This document shows positions 1 to 10,900 of a DNA stretch of 64,000 bases, one piece after another. Origin of the DNA: Thuidium tamariscinum (Eukaryota; Streptophyta; Bryopsida; Hypnales; Thuidiaceae). The notes beneath the pieces are model-generated. The model was not told the origin of the DNA. It did no database searches and saw only the letters and a list, made by a program, of their open reading frames with translations. The stretch is taken from the NCBI GenBank assembly GCA_947034885.2, contig OX344751.2, positions 12,028,001 through 12,092,000 of the forward strand, given 5' to 3'. Numbering within the stretch: the stretch's first letter is position 1; the number at the start of each line of letters is the position of its first letter. The position numbers and the translations under genes were made by a program.

Positions 1-2
1 GC

Positions 3-608
3 AAACAACATCATATTCATGCCCTTTGTGTCAAAAGACATAACAAAGCAGTATGGGAATTAAGAAAACTAATCCTATCTACCAAAAATAGTAGATATTA
101 CACTCTCATGAATGCAGGAACATTCAATAACAATCCTCCAGAAAATACAGTCCCCCCATGGTTGTTACCTTGCGCTTGCCAAAGACAAAGATGTCATTGT
201 AACGCTAGATTTAAACCAGATATCCTTTGGATAAAAGGACTCTCCTACCAAAGTAACCCACCAAATATCCCAGATAATAATCTCACAATACAATTCATTG
301 AATTTACATACACTAATGATAGATTTGCGCAAACAACCATAGACAATAAAATTCAAAAATACCAACCATTAATAAATAGTATCTCGGCCCAAGGATGGAA
401 AATAGATCCACTTATTGTCATTACAGCAGGAGCTCGAGGAACAACACACACTCCTTCAATCAAAATCCTTGAAACCAAACTTAAATTAACAGAAACTGCT
501 CTAACACATACTTTCAAAGCAATCAATACCATAGCTATATAGTACGCCGGATCAATTATTTTACATAAAAGAAGAATTGAAAACAACCAACCACTTCCAA
601 TAGAATAA
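3..608 (+). pseudogene. 3' end of a retroelement-type ORF, broken by an in-frame stop
   Basis: The reading frame is open from the window edge (position 3) to a TAG at 540-542, then continues in the same frame for 21 codons to TAA at 606-608. The encoded protein has short motifs such as CACQRQRCHCNARFKPDIL, a stretch around IQFIEFTY and DRFAQTTIDNKIQKYQPLI, and a GARGTTH motif. From memory this layout resembles the C-terminal, endonuclease-like tail found after the reverse transcriptase in some eukaryotic retroelements (a 'KPDI ... E-TV/TY ... K-KY-L ... GARG' arrangement). The codons after the TAG (YAGSIILHKRRIENNQPLP) read like the natural end of the protein, so the TAG is probably a nonsense mutation. 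The upstream part lies outside the window. The family assignment is an inference; the broken frame is seen directly. Confidence 0.5.
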
Positions 609-1566
609 GAAACCCAACAATGCACATTACATTGAATACTCATCTAATGCTAATAAATAAATAACTAAATTAAAATCAAATCCATCCAATTAAACCTAAT
701 TAAATCTAGCACAATACAATTTAAATGTTGGACACTTTAAACTAGTTACTTGTTACTTTAGTGTCTATTTCCGAAAGGAAAGAGTAGCCTTGCATCAATA
801 GCCCTTGATCCTGTGGACATTGGCTCATTGTCATGACGAACAGACACTTTATTCACGCCGGGCTGCTTTTAACAAAGCAGACCGGAGTTTATATCTATCT
901 ATCTGGTGATGAAACCGTGTTGCACTGAATGTTGGGTAAGTTCAATTATTGAGAAGATTGTCTGTATTCTGGTATCGCACTTAGAAAATGGTATGGCTGC
1001 ATGCATGCAAGTTAGTGCCGGAGATTGCGGTCCGGAGTTATCAGTTACGAAAGTAACGAAACTGACCTACACGTACGGTATTTTGTGCCGTGTTCAGGGC
1101 AGGGCCAGCATGTGAACAGGCCCTTAAAGTCAAGACGACCACGACGCTGCCAACTGACACCCAACTGACGACGTAGACCGGTATGTCGAAGCGCATTGCC
1201 CACGCATTGCTCGGGGCATTTGTCTGTAAGAGAAGTTATTGCCTTCTCCTCAAGGTCAGCATCTGGGTCGAAACCTATTGAGGTTCCAATTTGTAAGCAA
1301 CCCAGTGCCGAACATCATACCCATATTCTAGTGACCGGAACTTGTGGTAAATTGAAGGCATGCAGGTTGCTTGGATTAGTTGCTGAGTGCGACAGACACG
1401 ATGCAATTTTGCCATCCTTCGACGAAACGACATATCGGTAGCCTCTCTGGCGAAGCGAGCATTTTACGTTGAAGATCAGGGGGACATGTGATTTCCATTT
1501 CTGCCTAAGAATTGGGCTTACGGACTAGGACGTCCTTCTAGTTTCTCGTAATTTGAGAGTGGTAGC
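609..1566. other. Intergenic DNA upstream of the DUF2921 gene
   Basis: No gene is supported here. Composition shifts from AT-rich (609-770) to balanced (780-1566), the latter probably being promoter and leader of the gene that starts at 1576. A short TATC run lies near 892-904. Small ORFs in this stretch have no recognisable motifs. Confidence 0.5.
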
Positions 1567-1575
1567 TAGTCAGTC

Positions 1576-3660
1576 ATGCACTGTGTTGGGATTTGCAATT
1601 TGAAGCTTTGGCAAACGGTACTGCTATATTTTGCGTTTCTCGTTCTTCGAACTGGATTGAGTGTTCCGCCGTGTTTTGCACTGCCAGACATTGTTCTATC
1701 AACACCGTCGCGAGTTGATGAATCCTTCCAGTTGATATCTGACAGTGCTAATAGCACCAATTACCAGGCACAATTTCTAGAAGTCTCAGTTCTTCAAGCG
1801 AGGACCTATTTCTTTGAGCACAATGAGGCGCGAGTGGCCCTGGCTGTGGCGGAAGCCGACGCCAACGGAGGTGGCGCCATAGCCCGGGTGTCGTCTACAT
1901 TTCCAGATTGGAATTCTTCGGATGGGTGCGTATTGGAAAGCGCCAGGAGGGATCTCTCGGTCTTCTCGTGGTACTCGCCAAACTTAGAAGACACGATCGA
2001 AGTTTCTTTGATCGCCGTGGACTCTTGCGCGAACGATGAAGTGTTTTACTTAGGACCACAACCCTTCGAAGTCTCCTCCAAACCCTGGCGTACTCCGAAC
2101 CCTGAGATTGAGAAACCTCGGAACTATGTTAAAGTGCTCGTGCTTATTCGTGCGGTGGGCTTAGACATTCTCGGCGAGGGTGTGTACTACCCCGCCACGG
2201 GAAAGATGCACCTGGTTGGCTGCACGCGCAACGTCACGCGCGAGGTGGCCGTTGGGAACCTCACTGGCTTGGGAGATTTGGCCGTTGGGAATCTCACCCG
2301 ATTGGGAGATTTGGCCTTTGGGAACCTCACCGGCTTCGGAGTTTACAGGGACGAGCTTGCTAAACTTTCCGAATTCGAAGCGGAGTACGCATACTTCAGA
2401 TGGAACGGCTTTGGAACTTCGACGCGCGTGACGAGCTCGGGAGCTTGCGCCATGGCCGTCACGCTGCAGTACCCGCCCTTGAATTCGCGCTGGAACTGGC
2501 AGCGTGTGGTGAAATTTGCGCTTCGGAGTACGCGGGACGCCGGGGACGCTCTTTACTTCGCCCCTGTGGAACGAAGCGTGTTCCACCCGGCTGCGCATCG
2601 TCGGGATTCCTTAAGGTACCAAACGCGACTCGCGACAGGTGCTCGTATTGTGGTACTGCTAATCGGGCTAGTCTTCGTCGCTTTACAGATCCGCCATGGG
2701 AGTAATCACGAGGAATCGCTCCCGTTTGCGTCACTGGCAATGCTTGGCATTCAGATCGCGAATCACTTGTCGCAAACGTCAATCTTCAAGGACCTCCAAA
2801 TTGGGCGGTACCAGGAAACGCTGGACTTCGAGAGACGACTCAGCTACAGACGGAGCATGCACTATATACTCAACAAAAAAACCGCGTTTCTCCACTCAAC
2901 AGCCGATTTCGCCTACTATGGTTCCATGGCGTGGCATGAGTACGTACCCTACCAAGCTATGGCGATGGCGGCCATCTTCATGTACGTGTGGATCTTTCAC
3001 CAAGTCGGCGACAAGCGGCGGATCATGCAGCTGCGAGTGCGCAAGGGACGTCCCGGAGCAGTGAATCCGCCCCGTGACGCTCAAATTGTGTTCGCCACGG
3101 TCACGCTCTTCGCCATCGTCGGAGTGGTAGGCGTGCTGGCGAATCTTGTGAACCGATCCAGCGCGTTGGGAGAACCATTGGGCAACACGAACTACACAGC
3201 AATTTTCAAGGAAATGACGCAAGGGGATGAGTTCGTGTCGCCGAAATTCTACGAGCTTTGGGATGCGCAATGGGGAGTGGTGAACAAAGTGACGGGGCTG
3301 GTGGTCAGCTTGTTCCTGCTGCCTCAGCTGCTGGGGAACTGGCGGTGGGAAGTCCAAGGGAGGCCACTGAGCAGGTGGTTCTACGTCGGCCTGCCTTCGC
3401 TGCAGGCGTTGCCGCAACTCTTCACCATTGCCAGATATTTTCAGCTTCTGCCTATCTTCGACTACTATGACCCTTATCTGGATTCCTTTTTCGTCGTGTA
3501 TGAGAATCCCTCACCCTGGTGGCAGATCGCTGTGGTTTCGAGCTCGGCGCTGCTTGTGGTTGCTGTGCACTTTCAGTTCACTACATCGTTTCGCCGAGCC
3601 CGGTCACAGGCGTCCGGGCTTCTCGGAATTTCTCATTCACAAGCTGGTGACATGCTTTAA
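1576..3660 (+). CDS. DUF2921-type multi-pass membrane protein (694 aa)
   Basis: An intronless gene. The ATG at 1576 is the first in its frame, since an in-frame TAG lies at 1567-1569. Residues 12-36 form a hydrophobic signal-like segment. Residues about 37-345 are an extracytoplasmic-looking region that includes the GEGVYYPATGKMHLVGC segment (residues 200-216), which is typical of plant DUF2921 proteins. The C-terminal half has about seven hydrophobic spans (near 356-372, 382-398, 457-476, 503-525, 571-586, 601-628 and 649-667). DUF2921 proteins are plant-specific and, to my knowledge, have no firmly established biochemical role. Angiosperm relatives are usually around 900-1000 residues, so this one is short at the N-terminal side. 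It converges on peroxidase 1. A 33-bp tandem repeat in the middle adds N-glycosylation sequons. This is the only intact copy of three in the window. Confidence 0.8.
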   Translation: MHCVGICNLKLWQTVLLYFAFLVLRTGLSVPPCFALPDIVLSTPSRVDESFQLISDSANSTNYQAQFLEVSVLQARTYFFEHNEARVALAVAEADANGGGAIARVSSTFPDWNSSDGCVLESARRDLSVFSWYSPNLEDTIEVSLIAVDSCANDEVFYLGPQPFEVSSKPWRTPNPEIEKPRNYVKVLVLIRAVGLDILGEGVYYPATGKMHLVGCTRNVTREVAVGNLTGLGDLAVGNLTRLGDLAFGNLTGFGVYRDELAKLSEFEAEYAYFRWNGFGTSTRVTSSGACAMAVTLQYPPLNSRWNWQRVVKFALRSTRDAGDALYFAPVERSVFHPAAHRRDSLRYQTRLATGARIVVLLIGLVFVALQIRHGSNHEESLPFASLAMLGIQIANHLSQTSIFKDLQIGRYQETLDFERRLSYRRSMHYILNKKTAFLHSTADFAYYGSMAWHEYVPYQAMAMAAIFMYVWIFHQVGDKRRIMQLRVRKGRPGAVNPPRDAQIVFATVTLFAIVGVVGVLANLVNRSSALGEPLGNTNYTAIFKEMTQGDEFVSPKFYELWDAQWGVVNKVTGLVVSLFLLPQLLGNWRWEVQGRPLSRWFYVGLPSLQALPQLFTIARYFQLLPIFDYYDPYLDSFFVVYENPSPWWQIAVVSSSALLVVAVHFQFTTSFRRARSQASGLLGISHSQAGDML
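2248..2340 (+). repeat. In-frame 33-bp tandem repeat (2.8 units) inside the DUF2921 gene
   Basis: Units at 2248-2280, 2281-2313 and a 27-nt third unit at 2314-2340. Each encodes an A-V/F-G-N-L-T-x-x-G type peptide of 11 residues, giving N-L-T sequons at residues 228, 239 and 250. Differences between units are mostly single bases. Confidence 0.9.
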
Positions 3661-4934
3661 TGCCAATTCAGATTCATGATAACAATTTCGTTGCCGAAAC
3701 GGCAGATTTCTGCAACCACTGTAACAAAAATCAGAGGAGTATCTCAGATTCCAGTTTTCGGACTGCATTTTTGCTAACCTATTTTTTCATTTCGACTTCC
3801 TCTGTTTTCGGCATCATGTGCTTCTTAGCTCTAATTGAACGAAATTGAAAAGCGTTGGTAGACGAAAAAATTTGAGCTGAAATACACTATGCTGCTTGTT
3901 CTTTGTGAAAATAGCTGCAATTGAAGATCATGGTTCCTGTCGGTCCCTTGACTTCTAATGCTATCTCTGTCGACTTCAGAGTCCCGAATCCCAGGTGACG
4001 TGCAGTCAAGGATTTCCCAAGTTGTGATAGGTTCGAGCAGTTATGGAGTGGACAGCCTACATTTCATGGAATTTGGCCCACATTCGGTAGTTGCCAAAGT
4101 CAAAAGAAGATTTGCATTCGGAAAGAGTCGTTCTGTATTTTTTTAATCGTATTTAATTTGGATATATTACCCAATTCCTAAGAAATTGAGTTGAATCTCT
4201 GTGAGATTCTTCACTGGCTTTGCGGTGCCGCTACGGAAATTGCCACTTCTTACGTCAATTGGGCGAAGCTTGGGAGATGGTGTTCTAGAGATCAGTCACG
4301 TTCCTGCATTCCATGTTTCTGCACTCGGAGTTAAGGGTGATTTCGAAACATACAGGCCTAACCGTATGACCTATATTCAATTCATAACTGAAAGTCAAGA
4401 TTCTCGCCAACAACACTTAATGAGAACAGACTTCAGTATAGTCCCAATTGCAGTGAACGGCAATCAATCCTTTTTTATTCGTTATGGCATTTATGTTTAG
4501 TTCTTCAACTGGAATGCAAAAGATGATTCGTTGGAAGTGTTCTCTGATATTCCGACAATTCGACAGCCAGAAAGTTTGGCCAATAATCATGCAAGATTGT
4601 TCAGTACATAAAACAGACAATGTCCGTATATAAATCTTTGGAATGATGTTAAGTTAAAGATCACGGTAAATAAGAACCTGTGGCCTTCCAGGTTTTATTT
4701 GTGGAGTCTAAAAAAGACTAACTATCTTCTTCTAATACTGACAGTCCAAGAATCGACGAACGACGTCCAGTGTACACCAACTGTCGCTCAAAAGTCTTCA
4801 ATCAGAGATTCAGAGACCGGTTTTCTGTTTTGACATATATCGCACTGGCTACTGAACTAGTTAGCCATGAATGCAAAGCGTACACTCGATACCTACACCT
4901 GAACACCCTAGAAATCAAACGTCCAAGTCCAACA
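3661..4934. other. Convergent spacer between the DUF2921 gene and peroxidase 1
   Basis: Holds the 3' untranslated regions of two convergent genes. No further gene is supported. The part at about 3985-4425 is present here and in copy C (about 48800-49250, inverted) but missing from copy B. In copy B the break lies between two AGTCCC stretches, which fits a short-direct-repeat deletion. Confidence 0.6.
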
Positions 4935-6628
4935 CTAGTTCACAAACTGGCAGAGCTTACGAATCTCCCCCTCCGTGCCCGTCTTGGGCTCGATGTTGGT
5001 CATGGCCACCATAGCCGAAGCGAATCGCAGATTGAACACGCCTTGAAACTCATTCAGCAACACGTAAGGTTTAGTGATAGGGTCCCTGTAAAGAGTTTGG
5101 TCGGAGGTCATGAGGCCACGGCCAGCCTGGATATTCTGGAAGTACTTCGTGTCAAATGTGCTTGGGGAGAATTGGTCGATGACCAGAGGAGTCGGGGTGG
5201 TGATCGAAGGGCACTCGCTCTGTAACGTGGCCAATAGGTCCTGGGGAATAGTGGGGTCGATGGTGGTGAAGATTCTGTCCCGCAACTGCACGCAATGCGT
5301 CACTCCCAAAGTGTGGGATCCTGAGATACGGTACATACACACACATCGTCAGGACTCAAATTTCCAGAGGAGAAATGCAAACTGTCCATCTATGACAATT
5401 TTGAAGTCAATGTCCAGGAATGATAGAACAGCGTACACTAGTAAACTCTTGTAGCAAATCAAATTATTTTCACACTCACCACAAATCGAAGCTCACCTGC
5501 ATGGTCAGTGGAGCCACTAATGTACTGTATGGTTAATCAATGCAGTCGATCTCTACCTGCAGATTGGTTAGTGTAGGTACCTGAGAGGTCGACCATCTGC
5601 GCTGCTGATAGGCCCTTGGCACGAAAGTTGGCGATGAGCTGCGTGCTGTTGAAAGTGGCGGGCGGCAAGTTGTCATTTGCCTCCTGCGCGATGGACACTC
5701 GGCCGTCGCGGCGACCTGCGGGCACTGGCCAGCCCAATCCCTTCGTCAGGATCACCGTGTCGCGAGAGGCGAACGCTAGAATGTCGGCGCAGGAGACCAC
5801 TCCTGGGCAGGCAGCCTCCACTGCGGCCTTGGCTGCGTCGATGGCTTCGAATCCGTGGACCGCAGAGTTGCTAATGGCAGATCTCTCGGTGGTGTTCCCT
5901 GCCAGTAACACGGACGCGTCGCATCCCTGCCGTTGGATCCAACACGTGTTCAGTCCACAACTCGATCGCTCTTCTCATAGATCACTATCTCATGAATGCA
6001 ATGAGCTCGATCATGTGCTCTATGAACGAAACATGACAATGTACAAATGCATGCAACCACAACTTACAGCTAAATTTTTTATTTCAATTCTCTAAATATC
6101 TCGTGCATTCGGCATTAGTACCTCAAACTACATTCCAAACAACTGCACCTCCGGCGGTACGTACTGAACACTAGCGTTTATTCCCACTTACTGAAGAAAC
6201 AGTAACGAAACAACGGTTCTAATTTTACGAGTGAGCTGAAACAGCTAGAACCCCGTTTTCCCTCATAGCGTTCGTAGTACTAACACTATGATCGATATTT
6301 GACTTGACGAGATCACGAGAAGGACTAAGACAGAGATAGCTGGAATTATCTAAATCGACTGCGAGGAACAGATGCTTGCATTGAATGTCAGGATGCTTAC
6401 CCGGACAAAGCAGTCATGGAAGATGAGTCGAAGGACTCCAGGCGCCACAGTATTGTCATTGGCATACGACGCCTTCATCGACTGGTACACAATTTTCTCC
6501 ACATTAGGACAAGTGCTCCCGTAGAAGTTATACTTCAAGGCACCCGCCTCCACTCCACGCACATTGCTCCATGCAACCGTCGCCACCACTAGTAGTGTCA
6601 CCAAACTCACTCTCATCTGGGTCCCCAT
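4935..6628 (-). CDS. Class III secretory peroxidase 1 (319 aa, three exons)
   Basis: Exons on the minus strand: 6401-6628, 5581-5926, 4935-5320 (228+346+386 nt = 960 nt including stop), all with GT-AG introns. The product is a haem peroxidase of the plant class III (EC 1.11.1.7) type, expected to be secreted to the wall and to oxidise phenolics with H2O2. Residues 1-28 are a signal peptide. The distal site RLIFHDCFV carries Arg67 and His71; the proximal haem ligand is His194 in LSGSHTLG. Eight cysteines (40, 73, 78, 116, 122, 201 and two near the C-terminus) match the four conserved disulfides. The introns lie at the usual class III positions 1 (after FVR) and 3 (inside LSG); the usual middle intron is absent. 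The start at MGTQMRVS is chosen because it directly precedes the hydrophobic signal core and is conserved in all three copies. Confidence 0.93.
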
Positions 6629-6815
6629 TCTCCAAACTAGCAGAGCCAAGCTAGATCGATCGAATCTCTCACCACTGCAAGAGTGATACACACACCACCA
6701 GCTGAAGTGCTGCGCTTACCTTACACCGCAAGCAAAGCAATGCAATGCAATGCCGTGAATTCAAGCTGGGATGGATCAAAGGAAATGAGGCACGTTTCAT
6801 GCACACTTCCTCTAC

Positions 6816-6825
6816 AGTTATATAG
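6816..6825 (-). promoter_or_regulatory. Putative TATA box of peroxidase 1
   Basis: On the minus strand the sequence reads CTATATAAC, about 190 bp upstream of the ATG. The same element is kept at the equivalent place in copy B and, in variant form, in copy C. Function is inferred from position and conservation only. Confidence 0.5.
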
Positions 6826-6829
6826 GAGC

Positions 6830-7486
6830 ACCTTACAGTACCCCAACTTCGTGGGAAGAGCAGCTAGCCGCTGTGTTAGTTGCTATTTTCATGAGAGATT
6901 TGCGCTTAACTGCTACAAGTCCTGTGAAGGGTACGTGACCATAGCTCTGTCCTTTCCGGTCAAATCGGGGAAGCCAATTTCAATGGCTGTGTCAACGCAG
7001 TAGAAAGTCCAGTATTCTACTCGCTAACAACTTCCACAGACTACAATTGGCTGAGTTCATTTTAATTTGGTTGAAGAAATTTTCAGGATCGATGTGCCAC
7101 AACTCCAGAAGTCTCTACGTTACACCAGGGATCGGAGTTGAGGGGTTCACAGTCTGCGTCCGGTGATCAATTTCTGCAGTTGATCGATGGTTCCTCGTTC
7201 TTTGTGGATGTTGGGCTCTTGGGTGGCAAGACTGCGATCAGCAGTGGGACATTGGAGTCTTCAGAGCGCTGGTGGTGGAGGAGTGGATTGCGAAACTCCA
7301 GAAGTGGTCGGAGTAAGTTAGGGTTTCTGTTCAAGTCAATTTTTCATGGAAGCAAGCTTGATACGATATTTCAGTGCAATATTTACTCCTTAAACTTAAG
7401 AACATTCCTTGTTCCAGTGAGCTCAAATTTCACTAGCTTTCATTTTTAAAACACATCTATCAAACATTTAATATTTTTTCACATAG
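6830..7486. other. Upstream region of peroxidase 1
   Basis: The first part (to about 6960) is similar in all three peroxidase copies and is presumably the promoter. The stretch to about 7345 is shared only with copy B. Small ORFs here are not conserved in frame between copies A and B, so none is called. Confidence 0.5.
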
Positions 7487-7545
7487 GGGTGGTTGCAAAA
7501 AAAACACTTGTCCTACGATTTGTCCCCTTGGCTTTCGACATGTAG
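7487..7545 (+). mobile_element. Isolated terminal fragment of the GGGT(C/G)(A/G)TTGCAA element family
   Basis: Starts GGGTGGTTGCAAAAAAAACA and continues ACTTGTCC..TTTGTCCCCTTGG, matching the reverse complement of the right end of the element at 40859-41589. No partner terminus was found nearby, so this is one end of a deleted element. Confidence 0.5.
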
Positions 7546-7596
7546 ATTTTTGTTCTTAAATTTTGCTTTGTAACCTCTTCATAACTTTTGTATTAT

Positions 7597-7903
7597 GGCG
7601 AATTTCGTTAAAATGGCGGTATTCCATTAGTTTGGCATTTTTGACAGTTCAAACCGCGGAGTCTGAAATCTAAAAGAGTCATAGATTTTTGAAATCTACA
7701 TGTGTTGTAGATGTTTGAAATCTACATCTATCCAAGATGTTTTAGACTGTGCTGCCAGAAATCTAAACTTATCATAGATTTTGAAAATCTACATATATCC
7801 TAGATGTTTGAAATCTATACCATGCCTAGATGTTGGTTTTCAGTTCAGACCGCGCAGTCTGAAAAATGGTACAAGGAATACCACCATTTTAACGAAATTT
7901 GCC
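7597..7903. mobile_element. MITE, 307 bp, family GGCRAATTTCGTTAAAATGG
   Basis: Terminal inverted repeats of about 29 bp: left GGCGAATTTCGTTAAAATGG, right the reverse complement of GGCAAATTTCGTTAAAATGG. It is flanked by ATTAT on both sides, a likely 5-bp target duplication. The corresponding site in copy B (near 17365) lacks the element. The interior has repeated 'gaaatctacat' blocks in both orientations and no ORF. Related copies lie at 17932-18132, about 10750-10938 and 20407-20545 (decayed). Confidence 0.75.
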
Positions 7904-10900
7904 ATTATTGTAACAATTTTATAACTTTTGCATTATAACCGTTTCATAACTTTTGCATTGTAACTTTTACATGAAAATTGAAATGAAGAGTATGAAAATA
8001 TGATAGTTTCAAAGATTGAATTATTTTTTTCATATTTAAATATCATTTTCATATTTTTAAATAAATCCCAATTGGATATCTACCATGGTAGTTTTGTAGG
8101 TTTTTAGTACTATTTTTGGTCCAAAATTGCAAATTTGAAGCTTGAAATTGAAATACAAAGATTTCTATTAAAGTTACACAAGCTTTCAAAGAGATTTTCT
8201 ATTGATAATAAACTACACACCTTCCACATGTGTCCAAAGTATACTGTGTCTCTGTGTAAGCATAGAGAATACAATTTTTTTTCCCAAAAGATGAAAATAT
8301 TTGATAAGGAAGTGGGTGAGCATCTTCAAGATAGTAAATTTTGAATTTTTAAAAAAAAAATTAATACTATTTTCTAGTACAAAACTACAAATCAAACATC
8401 AAAGTGTTCATTTTCTTGATATTTTCCATTGTGCTTTATTGGGCATAACTTTTAGAGATAAAATTTTCTTTAGGTTCAATTTTCTTAGAGACATGACTTT
8501 CAATGCTTTACAAATTATCCATAATTTCTTTTAAGAAATTCCAAAAGTCACAGTAATTATTGAAATAGTTTGTTTTGAGCCAAAATAACACATGTTTCTT
8601 ACAGCAATCCATAGCAAAATATATATATATATATATCTGTCTAAAATTTAACTTCATATATTCTAATTAAAATCATTCAAATGAATTTTACATGATTTCT
8701 AACTCAAAGAGGATGTTCGGTGTTTTGAAAATACGAAAGTAACTAAAAGTTCAAAATTATCTATTGTTAATGCATTGTTGAAAGTCAAGAATTAAATTTT
8801 TTTTTTTGAATTTCAAATAATAAATAAATAGTAAATAAGTAAACCAATTTATAGAAAAGCTTTGAGTCCATTTAGCTACAAAAATTGGAAGATTAGAACT
8901 CTTGAAGTCACAATTTTTTTTTCCATTTTTTGAAAATGAGGTGAATAGCCTTTGAGCTCTCATTGAGTAAATTATTTGCACTCAATGGATTTTTATCTAT
9001 CCTCCATCTGATATTGAATCTTGTTAGGTATAAGTTACTCTTGCAAAATCTCAGAAATAATTAAGTATAGAATTAAGCTTACTCAAAATCACCTTGTTTT
9101 GCAAGAAGGTGAAGTGAACTTGCGACATACAAGTCATTTTTTTTACAATTTTTAGTGCAATGAAGAATTTTTTTCAAAAAATTTCAATGAGAAAAAATTG
9201 AAAATACACATTTGGATTAAGTATAAAAAATTTAAAGAATTTTTATTTCACAAATTGTAAGATAATAGGGCTTTCAAGAAGTTAAACAAAAATTTAGCTT
9301 TTTTAGAACCACCCTAACATAGCTAACAAGCTTTGACTCCTTCTAGAATGTGATTTGAGAACTAAAATTTGTTTCTTAGTGGAAAATTTTATACAATATT
9401 CCATTACTCCCTCTGTCCCAAAATGATCTTCTTGTTGCACTTTGTGGCATATAAATTTGTTAAATTTGGATTTTGATTGCTTTCTTAGGATTAGCAAAAC
9501 AACTCTAAGCAATAATTTTTCCTTCACCTATGCAATCATCAATCAAAAGACAAATGAAATGACCAAAGGGCTCAATCAACAATTCAACACTATTCATTTG
9601 TATTTTTTGCGTCTCTTTGAGTGTTGCCTAATTGAAGGAGATGAAGCTTTGAGAGGTGGAACAAAGGTTCATGCATGGTCTTAGGCCTATTGCCCACACA
9701 ATGACAACCTCACACTCAAAATTTAAATGCCCATTGATGTTCCTTGAAAATGCCTCTAAAATTCTACTTTTCAATACTCCAGTATTGCACTTTGATAAGT
9801 GTTTTATATCTCAAAGAATCTAGGATGCATACTAGGAATACACAAAATGGATTCTTAAAATGTTATTTTTAGCAATTATCATGAATCTATAACATTTTGT
9901 CAAATAAGAAGATTATTTTAGAACAAAGATAGTAGTTATATAAATGAAAAACTTCAAAAGTCATTCAAGATTTTAGAAAATGATACCTTTAAGATGTCCT
10001 AATTGCTTGAACTATCCAAATTTGGGGGGCAACATGACTTTTGGTTCAAGCTCTTGATTTGAAAAAAATTATATTCCTACTAAGGGGATATATATTCACA
10101 CATTTTGTTCAAATTTCAAAAACATTTGTCCAAAATTGATTTTGTATGAATCTACTTGGATTTTCAATTGTCTATTCAACAAACAATTATCCTTTAGGGA
10201 TTAAAGCAATTTCTTTATAAAATTCATAGTAAATAGAAATTTATAACAATTTCTAGAACGGTCTAAAATTTTTGGAAAAAAAGAGATGATAGTGACAAAC
10301 ATCAATGGTGTAATTGGCATACTCTTTGATTTTACAATAAAGAAAATTGATAAAAAATTTCAAAAATGGTGTACATTGTACTTTCAAGATTCTACCTTCA
10401 AAGTATTACAAAAACTACAATTTTAAAATTTTTAGAAAAAAATGAAATAGGGATAAAAATTATGTTATTAAAGCTACATTTTTAATTGAATCTTAAAGAC
10501 ATTTTTAATCATGAACTATGTAAAGTTTAGGTTTGACTTCTTACATTGCCATTTAGACTTGGTTTGTCCTCTAAGCATTAAAATGTATGTGCAAAGTACG
10601 TAGTAACATTTCATATTGAATAGGTGTTTGTAATCTTCAAACAAAAGGTTTACAAATCTCAAATTTTGAACCTAATTACAAAATCTATTTTGGTATGCAA
10701 TTGCATCTTATTGCATCCTAGTGTAGTAAAAATTGTAATAGATATTTGGAGAATTTTGTTATAACGGTAGTCATACTACAACTTTGGCACTTTTATAGTT
10801 TAGACCACACAATCTAAGATCTATACTTGCATAGATGGTTTAGATTGCATGGTCTAAAATCTATAGCTATCATAAATGGTTTGGATAGCGCAATGTGAAA

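Larger units (their letters stand above)
3015..10735. repeat. Segmental duplication copy A (DUF2921 3' part, peroxidase 1 and distal flank)
   Basis: Sequence from 3015 (GCGGCGGATCATGCAG) onward matches 13015 onward with near-identity in the genes and recognisable similarity through the AT-rich flank, until about 10735 (paired with about 22380). The left edge falls inside the DUF2921 coding sequence and is abrupt. The copies differ by several discrete insertions, listed separately. The right edge is approximate because similarity was judged by eye. Confidence 0.8.

Noticed and set aside
2161..2782. Long minus-strand and alternate-frame ORFs inside the DUF2921 gene
   Set aside because: Shadows of the GC-rich coding strand; no motifs of their own and not kept in the other copies.
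5616..6095. 159-aa plus-strand ORF over peroxidase 1
   Set aside because: Antisense of peroxidase exon 2 running into the intron; the same shadow appears in copy B and, reversed, in copy C.
7638..7860. CRISPR-like regularly spaced repeats ('gaaatctacat')
   Set aside because: They occur in both orientations with irregular spacing inside a transposon; CRISPR arrays are not expected in plant nuclear DNA.
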